From: an uncultured Roseburia sp.
Lineage (GTDB): Bacteria > Bacillota > Clostridia > Lachnospirales > Lachnospiraceae
Assembly: GCA_900539115.1 (NCBI GenBank)
Contig: UQAQ01000005.1
Span: forward strand, 37,622 to 101,621
Direction of reading: 5' to 3'
Length of the DNA: 64,000 bases
Shown: positions 1-9,077 of the stretch, one piece after another
How positions within the stretch are numbered: position 1 is the stretch's first letter
How the letters are laid out: every line of letters begins with the position of its first letter
Translations under genes and position numbers: made by a program
The notes under the pieces: model-generated
Database searches by the model: none
What the model saw: only the letters and a program-made list of their open reading frames with translations
What the model was told of the DNA's origin: nothing

Positions 1-1034
1 ACATATACCTGCAATTGGATCGAATTGTCATTTTTCTTTTCTCCCCCGTCTATCACTTTCGGTCCAATTAAATAGCTTTTACTTTCTGTATCCGAATTTA
101 CATAGTCCGTAAAAGCCACCGGTAACTTTTCATTCGGAAACACCTTTTCCAATTCCTTGGATTCCTTGACTATATACAACTCTCCTTTGTCAAAGAAATA
201 TAGTTTTTCATCCAAATCCCCAAAAATCTTCCACATTTGTGCATTTTCTTCCATTTCAAAAGGTGTACTTGATTGCTTTTCAACCTTTCCCTCTGCATAA
301 CTATACCGAGTTATTGCCTTCGTTTCCTTTGACAAAGTCCAAATATCGTCTCCATTAAACTGTGCCACCCCGCTAAAAGAGTTTTTCATATCAAACTCAG
401 CTTTTGCTTCGCCTTGACTATTATAATTTACTATTTTTTGCTGTTGCCCAAAATACAACATAAAATCACCGACATCTGTTATCCCAAAGTCGGTCACTCC
501 TGCATTTGCATCTTTTTCATCCATATCATTTGTCCAAAGCATTTTCATTTCCCAGGTTTGAACATCGATCTTCACGACTCCAAATTTGATATAGGTACGC
601 GTCAAACTATCATCGTCTTCATTATTCACTAATTTACACTGTTGCCAAAGAGCAAATAGCGTATCTTCCGATTCCTTATGAATTTTGGTAATATATGCTA
701 CATCGTCATCTGAAATTCCAATGTGTTTCTTAATTTCCCCATCCAGTTCTTCTTTGTGCTCCTCCCACACCCCAACTTCACTCATCACGCTTCTTTTTAA
801 AACAAAATCATCATTTTCCATTGCCAGACTCAAAACTTGTAATTTATCCTGTAAGTATACACTATCTATATACATCTCCTTGTCACCATCATACGGCAAC
901 TCACAACTTTGTATTCTTACCCCGTTATCATTTTGTGTAGCGCTGCTCTCTGTTTTTATGCTTTCCTCCAGAGTTCGTCCACATCCACACAAAATAATAC
1001 CAATTATGGCAATAACCAAAAAAACTTTTTTCAT
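1..1034 (-). CDS. Secreted lipoprotein, unknown function (3' end outside window)
   Basis: The reading frame starts at ATG 1032-1034 after a GGAAGG ribosome site and runs open to the left edge, so the C-terminus is missing. The N-terminus is MKKVFLVIAIIGIILCGCG, a type II signal peptide with a lipobox ending L-C-G-C, so the mature protein should be attached to the outer face of the membrane. After that comes a Ser/Thr-rich linker and about 300 residues with recurring short strands (for example AQFNGDDIWTLSKE, LYFFDKGELYIV), which looks like a beta-propeller. I do not recognise a named family. It lies in the same direction as and downstream of the GH115 gene with about 110 bases between, so a role in carbohydrate sensing or binding is possible but not shown. 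Confidence 0.75.
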   Translation of the reverse strand, partial: MKKVFLVIAIIGIILCGCGRTLEESIKTESSATQNDNGVRIQSCELPYDGDKEMYIDSVYLQDKLQVLSLAMENDDFVLKRSVMSEVGVWEEHKEELDGEIKKHIGISDDDVAYITKIHKESEDTLFALWQQCKLVNNEDDDSLTRTYIKFGVVKIDVQTWEMKMLWTNDMDEKDANAGVTDFGITDVGDFMLYFGQQQKIVNYNSQGEAKAEFDMKNSFSGVAQFNGDDIWTLSKETKAITRYSYAEGKVEKQSSTPFEMEENAQMWKIFGDLDEKLYFFDKGELYIVKESKELEKVFPNEKLPVAFTDYVNSDTESKSYLIGPKVIDGGEKKNDNSIQLQVY

Positions 1035-1144
1035 ATCATTTTCCTTCCGTTTATAATGTTGTTTCATTTCTTTTAAATTTTCGCAAAACAAAGGTAAGCA
1101 GCATCGGAATGACTCAACTCATTTCGTATCGCCTTATTTCCCTT

Positions 1145-4081
1145 CTACTCTACACGGTAACTTTCCACCGGTCCGAGATAAGATTTCTTCTTCTCACAGC
1201 CTTCTTTTGTAAATACAACTTTTTCCAGAACCACTGCCGGATCCAATGCGAAAATCGTCACTTCATTTTCGCCTTTCTGCAATTCCACCGTGCAGGCTGC
1301 TTTATGAATCTGGTCAAGGACACCGCGCTCCCAGCTGTGGCTGAGCCAAGGCACAAATCCTTCGTTCGGAATTGTATTTAATTCCTCTGTTTCTGCGTTG
1401 TTGACTTTATAAGCCACACACATTTTTCCTTGATAAACAACCGGATTGTTTGGTGCCGTAAAAAGTTCCATCTCGTATTTTCCTGCTGTTTTTGCATAAA
1501 TGCGGTAGGTTACACTCGGTGCCTCTTCCGCCTTTTCAAAAGTGGCTGTCGAAGGCACCACTTTCAAACTGCCAATGGTTTTTCCATAACCGTAAATATG
1601 CTGCCAATGTGCCTCTTCCGTCTTTTTTGCCTCCGCATAATCCATCGCTTCCACGCAGATACAGCCATCATTTTCAATCAATGTATCCGGTTTCACATCG
1701 GAAAGATTCAAACATTCTGCATGCACTGCGATATCAACACGGGTTTCCTGCGTATTATTTTCCGATAATTCCGCAGTCTCTTCTGCATTGTCGGCATAGA
1801 TACAAATAGAAGTATCAAATGTCTCAAACTCAGCGTCATTTGGCTGATAGCTAACTTGAAATTGCAGGATATCCTCTGTCTTTGCAACGATTTCATAGGT
1901 GTTTTCCCCGACCTTTTTTGTGTCTATTTGTGCACCTATTTGGATGATTTGAATACGAGGATCACTCCAACGGATACGGAAGGAAAGTTCCCCTTCTCCA
2001 CCATTTGCCACATCGATGCATTTGCTTGCTGCAATAGGAGACACCAGATTTATCGGCAATGTCGTTCTTCGCCAATGATTGCCGCCGGTTGTTTTTTCTT
2101 CATCTGAAATACTCACAAGAAGACGCGGTGCATTGACCGGATGCAGAATGTGGCAGTCCGGATACTGCCATTCTTCGTCGTTCCAACCGATGTAACCCAC
2201 GTGAAATACCGACTGCATATGATTCCATTTTCCACCGAGCAATGTATGATATTCTTCTGTCAGCTTCTTATCCTTGTCAATACATTGCTGAACTTTCGGT
2301 GCAAAACGATTTCCCAGTTTTTTCCTCTGTTTGACATAAAATTGGTTCAGCCCCGCATACAGATTCATTTTTAAAATATTTGCCGAAGCCATGACCGGAT
2401 AATAAATCAACTCGTAAAAACAGTCTGCAAGCGGATCACCGGCAAGCTTTCCGCGGAGTTCCGTCACAATTTTTTCCGCGCGGCCGGCACGCTCGATCAT
2501 TCTCGCCGCCTCATTATAATGAACCGCATGATACGTATCGGCTTTAAGAACTTCCGGCCGGCACATACCATTCCAGCGTGTATATTCCTCCACTACCTGC
2601 TCAAGTCCCTCGTATTTTTCTTCGGTAAATCCGAGGTTCTGCAGCCATTGTTTTGTATAGTGCAGCGTCGTATTTGGTGCCGCACTTCCCCAGCTGTCGA
2701 AATCATAGGCAAGATCCAAAAAGTAACTTAGCGGCAATTCCTGATTTTTGATATCGCCGACGTTGACGATCCACGCATCGCGGACGCCGTATTCATAACA
2801 CATTGTCATCTGTTCCCAAATTTTGGTAAGCGGTGTCGAGTTGATCCAAAGATACGATACCGGGCCACCATAATAATCAAAATGATAATACATACCAAAG
2901 CCACCCGGATGCTTGCGTTCCTCTTCATTTGGCAGAGTTCTCACATGCCCAAAATTGTCGTCGCAAAGCATCATAATATCATCACGAATAACATCCCAGT
3001 CCTTCAATCCCGGAGTATTTTCATCCCCTTGGTAATAGTCCTCTACCTCTTTATAAATCGCCAGAAGCTGCGGATGTTTTGCCTCCACACATTCCGCGAT
3101 CAATTTTTTCTGCTCCGTGATCGCCGCTTTCAGTACATTGATATTGTCTTCCAACGTCGCATCTTCCGGCATTAAATAGGAATCAAACTCGCCCCGCATC
3201 CCAATTGTAATAAGGCTTTCACAGTCTTTATTACGAAGAAGTCCGTCGCGCCAGAATTTGCTGATTCCCTCTGCATTCGACAGAAAACTCCACTCTGTTC
3301 CATACTCCGGATGCGTTTTTCGCAGTGTCTGAAATTCTCCGCCGGAACGGCAGCACGGCTCATGGTGGGAAGCACCCACGATCACTCCCATTTCGTCTGC
3401 AAGCAGCGCATTTTCAAAATGATCCATCGAAAAATCCGAACGCCACATCGCCGGCCAGATATAGTTACCCTTCAAGCGCAGCAACAATTCAAAAATATGT
3501 TCGTAAAGTTCCGGTGTCGGCTTGGAACTTCCAAATTTTTCCTTCGCCCAATTTCCGAAACACGGCTGTTCATCGTTAATGAAAAATCCACGGTAGCGCA
3601 TACTTGGCTCTTTGGAAATTGTCTCTATCTTTTGATCAAATACAATTTCTTCTTTCTTTTTCGGCACAGCATCAGCCCAGAACACCCACGGCGAGACACC
3701 GATTTTCTGAGAAATGTAAAACATTCCATATATTGCACCGCGCTTATCACTTCCCGCGATCACAAGTACATTTTTCCCTTGTTCCGGCATATTTTCAAGG
3801 CAGAAAATCCCATACACTTCTCTTTTGCCTCGAATTTGGCTCAGATCCACTTTTTTCTGCGTTTCCAATCCTGCCAATATTTTACTGTTATCACACGTCG
3901 CCACCAAGATGTGGTCTGACGCATTTTCCTGCCAGCCTTCTACGCACTCCGGCTGATGTCCGGTCACCTTTTCGATATCTCCGCAGAAAATCCGCGCCAA
4001 TTTTTGCAATCCCGCAACCGCTTCTGCCTCCACGATCACCGGTGCTGTGTTTTCCTTTGCATATACATTCATTGTTATCAT
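1145..4081 (-). CDS. GH115 xylan alpha-1,2-glucuronidase
   Basis: A 978-residue protein of glycoside hydrolase family 115, which removes (4-O-methyl)glucuronic acid side chains from xylan and xylo-oligosaccharides. Family landmarks seen are PSMRYRGFFINDEQPCFGNWA, the WPAMW stretch, the GMRGEFDSYL and HYDYYGGP-like blocks of the TIM barrel, and a C-terminal beta-sandwich ending VVFTKEG. I chose ATG 4079-4081 (MITMNVYAKENTAP) because GGGAGG lies just before it; the frame stays open 15 codons further upstream without a ribosome site. No signal peptide is visible, so it probably acts in the cytoplasm on imported acidic oligosaccharides. This agrees with the sugar transporter and beta-xylosidase at 12-20 kb. 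Length fits the family. Confidence 0.92.
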   Translation of the reverse strand: MITMNVYAKENTAPVIVEAEAVAGLQKLARIFCGDIEKVTGHQPECVEGWQENASDHILVATCDNSKILAGLETQKKVDLSQIRGKREVYGIFCLENMPEQGKNVLVIAGSDKRGAIYGMFYISQKIGVSPWVFWADAVPKKKEEIVFDQKIETISKEPSMRYRGFFINDEQPCFGNWAKEKFGSSKPTPELYEHIFELLLRLKGNYIWPAMWRSDFSMDHFENALLADEMGVIVGASHHEPCCRSGGEFQTLRKTHPEYGTEWSFLSNAEGISKFWRDGLLRNKDCESLITIGMRGEFDSYLMPEDATLEDNINVLKAAITEQKKLIAECVEAKHPQLLAIYKEVEDYYQGDENTPGLKDWDVIRDDIMMLCDDNFGHVRTLPNEEERKHPGGFGMYYHFDYYGGPVSYLWINSTPLTKIWEQMTMCYEYGVRDAWIVNVGDIKNQELPLSYFLDLAYDFDSWGSAAPNTTLHYTKQWLQNLGFTEEKYEGLEQVVEEYTRWNGMCRPEVLKADTYHAVHYNEAARMIERAGRAEKIVTELRGKLAGDPLADCFYELIYYPVMASANILKMNLYAGLNQFYVKQRKKLGNRFAPKVQQCIDKDKKLTEEYHTLLGGKWNHMQSVFHVGYIGWNDEEWQYPDCHILHPVNAPRLLVSISDEEKTTGGNHWRRTTLPINLVSPIAASKCIDVANGGEGELSFRIRWSDPRIQIIQIGAQIDTKKVGENTYEIVAKTEDILQFQVSYQPNDAEFETFDTSICIYADNAEETAELSENNTQETRVDIAVHAECLNLSDVKPDTLIENDGCICVEAMDYAEAKKTEEAHWQHIYGYGKTIGSLKVVPSTATFEKAEEAPSVTYRIYAKTAGKYEMELFTAPNNPVVYQGKMCVAYKVNNAETEELNTIPNEGFVPWLSHSWERGVLDQIHKAACTVELQKGENEVTIFALDPAVVLEKVVFTKEGCEKKKSYLGPVESYRVE

Positions 4082-4141
4082 TCTTTCCTCCCTGTCGTTT
4101 TGCTGCCAACAAATAGTATTTCGCAATGCTTTATTGTTTTA

Positions 4142-4170
4142 AGTGTAGCATTTTTCGGGACATTTGACAA
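4142..4170 (-). promoter_or_regulatory. Promoter of the GH115 gene
   Basis: On the minus strand TTGTCA (4165-4170) is followed 17 bases later by TACACT (4142-4147), a good sigma-A promoter about 60 bases upstream of the GH115 start codon. Confidence 0.6.
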
Positions 4171-4228
4171 TTGCAAAAAGGCACTAGAAGTTGGCAGAAG
4201 TGATTGTTAATTATGTTACAGATTTTCC

Positions 4229-5442
4229 CTAAATCCTAATAGGATTGCTCCATGGCGATTTGGAATCTTCATCTCTGGTTCGAAATTGTACATAGTATTT
4301 CTTTCCCTTTTTCAGATTTTTAATTGTAAAACTTCCTTTCCAAAGATTGTCACACCAAAGCGTTTTTGCTTTTTTCATTCCTTTATCCGCGGAGTAACGA
4401 ATCTGAGCTGTCCTGCTATAGAAATAATCATATTTTTTCTCTATAGAATAAGAAAATCTTCTGGTGGTAGCATTCATTTTCTTAACCTTGTATCGAATCC
4501 AGATTGGCATTAATGTAATATTTCCCCGCAGATCACATAGATCACTCAGCCAATAATATCCATTATCACTCCATCCATAGAAAAAATATCCTTTTCGCTT
4601 TCCTTTTGTCGGCAGGTATTTATCCTCTGCATATCGGTAAGTTTTCGGAAGTTTTCCCTCAAACGTTCCTTTCAAATCTTTGTACTTTACCTTAAACAGC
4701 CGTCCTTTACATTTTGCTGTCTTTCCGGGAGAAATCGTTGTAACTTTCTTCCCCTCCTGATACCAAGTCAGATCTTTATCTAATTTTCCAAGCGGTATGG
4801 AGCTTTCCGAATGATTTATAATCACTTTCAGAAAGCGGTCATCTTTAAATGCATTTTTTGCTATCTTGGGTGCCCCCCTTGAAACTCAACTTCTTTTAAA
4901 GAAAGGCATCCTTCAAAAGCACTTTTTGATATCTTTTTTAGATTTTTACCAAAAGTCACTTTCTCCAAGTGTGTAAAGCCTTCAAATGCACACTCCCCTA
5001 CTTCTTCGACATTTTTTAAATTTAATTCCTTTAATCTGCCACCGGAATTAAAAGCAGATTCACCAATTTTTTTTACGGAATCACCAAGCTCCAATTTTTC
5101 GATATAAGTATCACTAAATGCGGATTGTTCAATTTCAACCACATCAGGACCTATACTTACATTTCCAAACCACTCAAACACAAATATGTTTTTACCGATT
5201 GAAGTAATCCCTTTTTCTATTACCAGATTCACCCCAATCTGCCCTTCGTCAAAATAATCACGCCATGGATTGGAAGTTATTTTTCCGTTTCCAGATATCG
5301 TTAACGTAAACGTAGCTTCATCATAATTCCAATAGACATCTTCTCCGCATTTACCGCTCGTCACATCTGGCTTTGCATAGGATGCTTTTGCAGGAATGCA
5401 AAACAATATAAAAAGCATTACAAATAACATTAACTTTCGCAT
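4229..5442 (-). pseudogene. BspA-like leucine-rich-repeat secreted protein, frameshifted
   Basis: Two reading frames together make one 404-residue protein. The first part (4861-5442, good AGGAGG site) has a signal peptide (MRKLMLFVMLFILFCIPAKASYA) and LRR_5 repeats (IGESAFNSGGRLKELNL, ISKSAFEGCLSLKEVEF). It stops at codon TAG just after a run of six G on the coding strand (about 4872-4877). In the other frame the repeat continues without a break (APKIAKNAFKDDRFLKVIIN) and leads into an InlB-B-repeat-like domain (YFFYGW) and a fibronectin-like C-terminus that ends at 4229. One extra G in the run would restore the frame. The intact paralogue at 10680-11990 has the same architecture. This could be a real inactivation, homopolymer phase variation, or a sequencing error. 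Confidence 0.8.
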
Positions 5443-5975
5443 GATTTCAACCTCCTATTTGTCAATAACGCATATATATTGCCTTTTAATCTTAACTTTT
5501 TTCCCACTGCTATTTTTTTCATCGTAAAACACGTTTTAAACTGAAGTAGCTTTTTATTTGTAAAAGATACCTTTTTCTTTTCCACTAATTTTTGTTTAAT
5601 CTTATTATCAAACGCAAATGTAGATACCTGGACTGCCGAATCAGATTTTCTTCGTTTCCAAATAACAATCCGGCTATCATCTTTTAAACCTATATCTACC
5701 CGATTCAGTCTGCCAAATTTAGTCCGCTTTTTATTAGAATACGTAACTCCAACCAATCTTCCACAATTCTTTATATCTATTTCCTGACCAGCATTATATT
5801 TTATACATGCAATTTGTATACAAAAATATGGAATAACCTGACTTAATTTTTTATTCTGTTTTTTAGCAGTTTGTTTTGCTTTCTTTAATTCATCAACAGT
5901 AAGTTTATACGTTTTTCCAGTTAATAAGAAATATTCTTTTCCTTTATAAACAAACTTAAAACTTTCATAAATCAA
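5430..5975 (-). CDS. Hypothetical protein with a TTG start
   Basis: An open frame of 181 residues, rich in Lys and short hydrophobic strands (YKGKEYFLLTGKTYKL, IVIWKRRKSDSAV, KLRLKGNIYALLTN). I do not recognise it. There is no ATG near the start: an in-frame TGA lies nine codons upstream, and the first candidate is TTG 5973-5975, only one base behind GGAG. A nearby ATG with better spacing opens a different frame that ends after 15 codons. It overlaps the start of the BspA-like gene by 13 bases, so the two may be coupled. There is no signal peptide. It could be a genuine gene with a poor start or the tail of a decayed one. Confidence 0.45.
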   Translation of the reverse strand: MIYESFKFVYKGKEYFLLTGKTYKLTVDELKKAKQTAKKQNKKLSQVIPYFCIQIACIKYNAGQEIDIKNCGRLVGVTYSNKKRTKFGRLNRVDIGLKDDSRIVIWKRRKSDSAVQVSTFAFDNKIKQKLVEKKKVSFTNKKLLQFKTCFTMKKIAVGKKLRLKGNIYALLTNRRLKSCES

Positions 5976-6001
5976 TCTCCTTTGTTTTGAATTTTTTATT
6001 C

Positions 6002-6031
6002 ATCATATCATTCATTTACATATTATTACAA
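6002..6031 (-). promoter_or_regulatory. Possible promoter upstream of the 5430-5975 gene
   Basis: Minus strand TTGTAA (6026-6031), 18-base spacer, TATGAT (6002-6007). It lies right at the edge of the repeat array, whose elements would be upstream of the start point. Confidence 0.45.
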
Positions 6032-6038
6032 CTCATTT

Positions 6039-6072
6039 GCGACAAACGGTCGTTTTTTGCGACAAACGGTCG
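6039..6072. repeat. Two 14-bp direct repeats
   Basis: GCGACAAACGGTCG occurs at 6039-6052 and again at 6059-6072, a 20-base period, about two helical turns apart. Such spacing suits an operator bound by two protomers, and it lies directly upstream of a predicted promoter at 6002-6031. Confidence 0.6.
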
Positions 6073-6104
6073 GAGATAGATAGTGGCTTTGGTCTGGGTG
6101 GCGT

Positions 6105-6416
6105 TTTCTCGCCTCAGACCACACAACTAGGACTTGCCTTTTGACCCAGACAACGATTTCTCTTTTTAAACCATATAACAATGACTTTACCTTTGGTTCA
6201 GACGGCGGTTTCTCGCCTCAGACCACACAACTAGGACTTTCCTTTTGACCCAGACAACGATTTCTCTTTTTAAACCATATAACAATGACTTTACCTTTGG
6301 TTCAGACGGCGGTTTCTCGCCTCAGACCACACAACTAGGACTTTCCTTTTGGTCTGAGCAACGATTTTTCTTTTTAAACCACACAACTAGGACTTGCACC
6401 TTGACCTAGTTGATAA
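6105..6416. repeat. Higher-order tandem repeat: 104-bp units made of two 52-bp halves
   Basis: Three 104-base units follow each other exactly (starts 6105, 6209, 6313). Each unit consists of two diverged 52-base halves that align end to end: the A half has CAGACCACACAACTAGGACT and the B half has AAACCATATAACAATGACTT at the same place. Units 1 and 2 are nearly identical; unit 3 carries changes, and its B half has become A-like. All six frames contain stops, so it is not coding. Together with its flanks it fills the gene-free stretch 5976-6440. Confidence 0.85.
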
Positions 6417-6456
6417 TTTTCGTCTCGCAGACCACAATCTCCCCCCTAAAAATAAG

Positions 6457-6484
6457 CAGCCACCAGGGTTTCCCCCGGCGGCTG
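6457..6484 (-). terminator. Rho-independent terminator
   Basis: Minus-strand stem CAGCCGCC / GGTGGCTG with a GGGGGAAACCCT top, followed by CTTATTTTTA. It sits at the end of the gene remnant at 6513-6647. Confidence 0.6.
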
Positions 6485-6512
6485 TATGATTTTCCGACTG
6501 TGAAATCTCGAC

Positions 6513-6647
6513 CGCCTTTTTCGCCTTCACTTTAACCGTAACAACCCCGATTTTGCGCTTTTTCTTTTTCAATTTTTCCGTTACGGTTACTTTGGCTTTT
6601 CCCGCTTTGACCGCAGTCACTTTTCCTTTTTTCGTAACTTTAAATTT
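6513..6647 (-). pseudogene. Remnant of a Lys-rich Big2-like domain
   Basis: Forty-five codons read KVTKKGKVTAVKAGKAKV then TVTEKLKKKKRKIGVVTVKV. This closely matches the N-terminal domain of the secreted GH43 at 26891-29401 (KKGKVKAVAAGTAKITVKEV, KKRKIGVVKVRV). An in-frame TAG lies immediately upstream and there is no start codon or signal peptide. The frame carries on through the terminator hairpin to 6387 without further similarity. I read it as the leftover end of a lost secreted enzyme. Confidence 0.65.
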
Positions 6648-6667
6648 CTATATATTATAAAAGTTTA

Positions 6668-7537
6668 TCATAGGTTATAGGCATTTGCAACAATAAACAT
6701 GCTCTCCCATAAGTTTTTTTTGCTTTTTTTGCCAATAATGTAACTATTAATCACAGGCGTCTGAAAATCAAGCAATTCCACTTCCCGCAGTTTCTTCTCT
6801 TTTATATAGGAAACCGCTGTATCTTTGGGAAGAAATGTGTAGTTCTGCTGGCCGATCAAAAATGGGATGATTTTCGAACAGTCGTCAATTTCCAGCGAAA
6901 ATTGGTGGTATTTCGGGAAAAGATTTCGAATAAACTGGCCGACATTCTGGAGGGCAAAATTGCACATCAGATAATTTTCCTGCAAAAGTTCTTCCTGCCG
7001 GATCCCTTTTTGATACTTGCGGTTATTCCAGTCCGTGACAAGGATCATCGGGTCTTCTTTGTAAATTTCACAGTGAAATTTAGGATTCCGAAGCGGAATA
7101 TACGAAAATACGACGTCAAAAATATCGCTTTGCAGCTGCTCCAAAAGCTGGCTCGACAATCCGATCGATATTTTGAGGGCATCTTCCGGGTGATTTCTTT
7201 GATGCGCCTGAATAATCGGTGCTAAATGTGCTTCGTAAACGGAGTCCGACGAACCGATACGCAGTGTATTTTCAAACTTATGAATGGAACTGATCTCTGC
7301 CATCGCCGTGTCCGTCAGCCGGATCACGCTCGCCGCGTACAGCGAAAACCGCTCGCCCGCCGGCGTCAATTCGACGCTTCGGTTATTTCTCTCAAATAAG
7401 GTTACATTTAACTCCTTTTCCAATTCCAAAATGCGGTTTGTCACCGTCGACTGCGCGATAAAAAGCTGGTGCGCCGTCCTCGTAAAATTCTTTGTATCCG
7501 CAAGAACCAGAAACGTTTTCATTGTCTCAATATCCAT
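6668..7537 (-). CDS. LysR-family transcriptional regulator
   Basis: A 289-residue LysR-type regulator. The N-terminal winged helix-turn-helix is clear (FLVLADTKNFTRTAHQLFIA, QSTVTNRILELEKEL, LFERNNRSVELTPAGE), followed by the periplasmic-binding-protein-like effector domain. I chose ATG 7535-7537 (MDIETMKTF) because AAGGAG precedes it; an upstream in-frame start lacks a site. It is divergent from the Re-citrate-synthase-like gene with about 105 bases between, the usual arrangement for a LysR regulator and its target. The effector is not known; an intermediate of that enzyme's pathway is the natural guess. Confidence 0.9.
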   Translation of the reverse strand: MDIETMKTFLVLADTKNFTRTAHQLFIAQSTVTNRILELEKELNVTLFERNNRSVELTPAGERFSLYAASVIRLTDTAMAEISSIHKFENTLRIGSSDSVYEAHLAPIIQAHQRNHPEDALKISIGLSSQLLEQLQSDIFDVVFSYIPLRNPKFHCEIYKEDPMILVTDWNNRKYQKGIRQEELLQENYLMCNFALQNVGQFIRNLFPKYHQFSLEIDDCSKIIPFLIGQQNYTFLPKDTAVSYIKEKKLREVELLDFQTPVINSYIIGKKSKKNLWESMFIVANAYNL

Positions 7538-7564
7538 ACTGCTTCTCCTTTTATCGACATTTTC

Positions 7565-7584
7565 GATTATTACTATCAAAATAA
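7565..7584. promoter_or_regulatory. Candidate LysR operator
   Basis: ATTATT (7565-7570) and AATAAT (7579-7584) form a dyad with a T-N11-A core between the divergent lysR and citrate-synthase genes. It lies just upstream of the -35 of the latter. Confidence 0.35.
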
Positions 7585-7588
7585 TTTA

Positions 7589-7618
7589 TTTTACATATAA
7601 TATACACCTGTTCTATAA
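7589..7618 (+). promoter_or_regulatory. Promoter of the Re-citrate-synthase-like gene
   Basis: TTTACA (7589-7594), 18-base spacer, TATAAT (7613-7618), about 25 bases before the start codon. Confidence 0.6.
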
Positions 7619-7642
7619 TATTTGCAAGACAGGAGGGTTATT

Positions 7643-9020
7643 ATGCCAGATATCAATTTAAGCCAAAAAACCAATTTACTCGAGCAGGATCCGTATTCCT
7701 ATGAACTTCAGGACGTAAAAGAACCTGCGTTATTTCACGAAATGTTTCCTTATAATGAAACGCCTAAAATTGCGTTCAACTACCGCCGCGTGCCGCAGAA
7801 TATGCCGGATGACATTTTCATCACCGACACGACATTCCGCGATGGCCAGCAGTCGCGTACTCCGTATACGACAGAGCAGATGATTCATCTGTACAAACTG
7901 CTTCACAAGCTCGGCGGCGACAATGGCATGATACGCCAGACCGAATTTTTTGTCTATTCGAAAAAAGACCGTGATGCCTTGGAAAAATGCATGGAGCTCG
8001 GTTATCGTTTTCCGGAAATCACCACATGGATTCGGGCATCGAAAAAAGATTTTGAGCTGGTGCGCTCGATCGGAGTAAAAGAAACCGGTGTGCTCGTCAG
8101 CTGCTCGGATTACCATATTTTCCATAAAATGGGACTTACCAGAAAAGAAGCCCTCGACAAATACATTGGCATCGTAAGCGACTGTATCGAAGCCGGACTT
8201 CGCCCACGCTGCCATTTTGAGGATATTACACGCGCCGATTTTTACGGCTTTGTCGTACCATTTGCCAGCCGCTTGATGGAAATATCTCGCGAAAGCGGCG
8301 TTCCGATTAAAATCCGTGCCTGCGACACCCTTGGTCTCGGTGTTCCTTATCCCGGCGTTGCGCTGCCGCGAAGTGTTTCCGGCATCATCTACGGATTGCA
8401 GCATTATGCCGGCGTGCCTTCGGATATGATCGAATGGCACGGCCACAATGATTTCTACAAAGGTGTCGTCAATGCCACGACAGCCTGGATGTATGGCGCA
8501 AGTGCCGTCAACTGCTCCCTGCTCGGTATCGGCGAACGTACCGGAAATGTGCCGGTTGAGGCAATGATCTTCGAATATGCGTCCCTCCGCGGAACAATGA
8601 ATGGCATGCATCCGGAGTACATCACCGAAATCGCACGTTACATCGAAAATGATACGAATTATCCGATCCCGCCGATGACCCCGTTTGCCGGCCAGAACTT
8701 TAACCTCACGCGTGCCGGCATCCACGCCGACGGGCTGATGAAAAATCCGGAAATTTACAATATTTTTGACACGGAATCGATCTTAAACCGCCCACCGAAA
8801 GTTTCCATTACAAGCACTTCCGGAACTGCCGGCATTGTATTTTGGCTGAATCATTCGTATTCACGCCGCGGTGAAAAAGAATATACAAAAAAGGACCCGA
8901 CTCGTAGCAAAATTATACGAATGGGTCACCGACCAATTTGACAACGGCCGTATTACCATGATCAGCGATGCTGAGATGGAAGAGCAGATCACAACTCTTT
9001 GTGAAGCGCAGGACTTGTAA
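7643..9020 (+). pseudogene. Re-citrate synthase-like (HMGL family) enzyme, frameshifted near the end
   Basis: The N-terminal 420 residues are a DRE-TIM metallolyase of the isopropylmalate / homocitrate synthase family, closest by my reading to clostridial Re-citrate synthase, which makes citrate from oxaloacetate and acetyl-CoA. Motifs seen are FITDTTFRDGQQSR and EWHGHNDFYKG. The start ATG at 7643 has AGGAGG. The frame ends early at 8941, but from about 8900 the next frame continues as LVAKLYEWVTDQFDNGRITM and ends at TAA 9018-9020. One surplus base in CCGACTCGTA explains it. Restored length is 458 residues, near that of the Clostridium kluyveri enzyme. The lost helix is short, so the truncated protein might still fold. 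A sequencing error is equally possible. Confidence 0.75.
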
Positions 9021-9043
9021 TTTCTATCGTTTTTCGCTATAAT
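9015..9043 (+). promoter_or_regulatory. Promoter of the GH10 xylanase gene
   Basis: TTGTAA (9015-9020), 17-base spacer, TATAAT (9038-9043). The -35 box overlaps the stop codon of the preceding gene, so GH10 can be transcribed independently. Confidence 0.6.
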
Positions 9044-9077
9044 TGAGAAAAAGTTACTTATTGGAGGTATTAAAATT

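Noticed and set aside
6105..6416. CRISPR array
   Set aside because: The repeats are contiguous 104-base units without unique spacers, and no cas genes are present.
7730..8725. 331-codon open frame on the minus strand
   Set aside because: It is antisense to the Re-citrate-synthase-like gene, which has clear family motifs and a ribosome site. The reverse frame is open because of codon bias and shows no domain.
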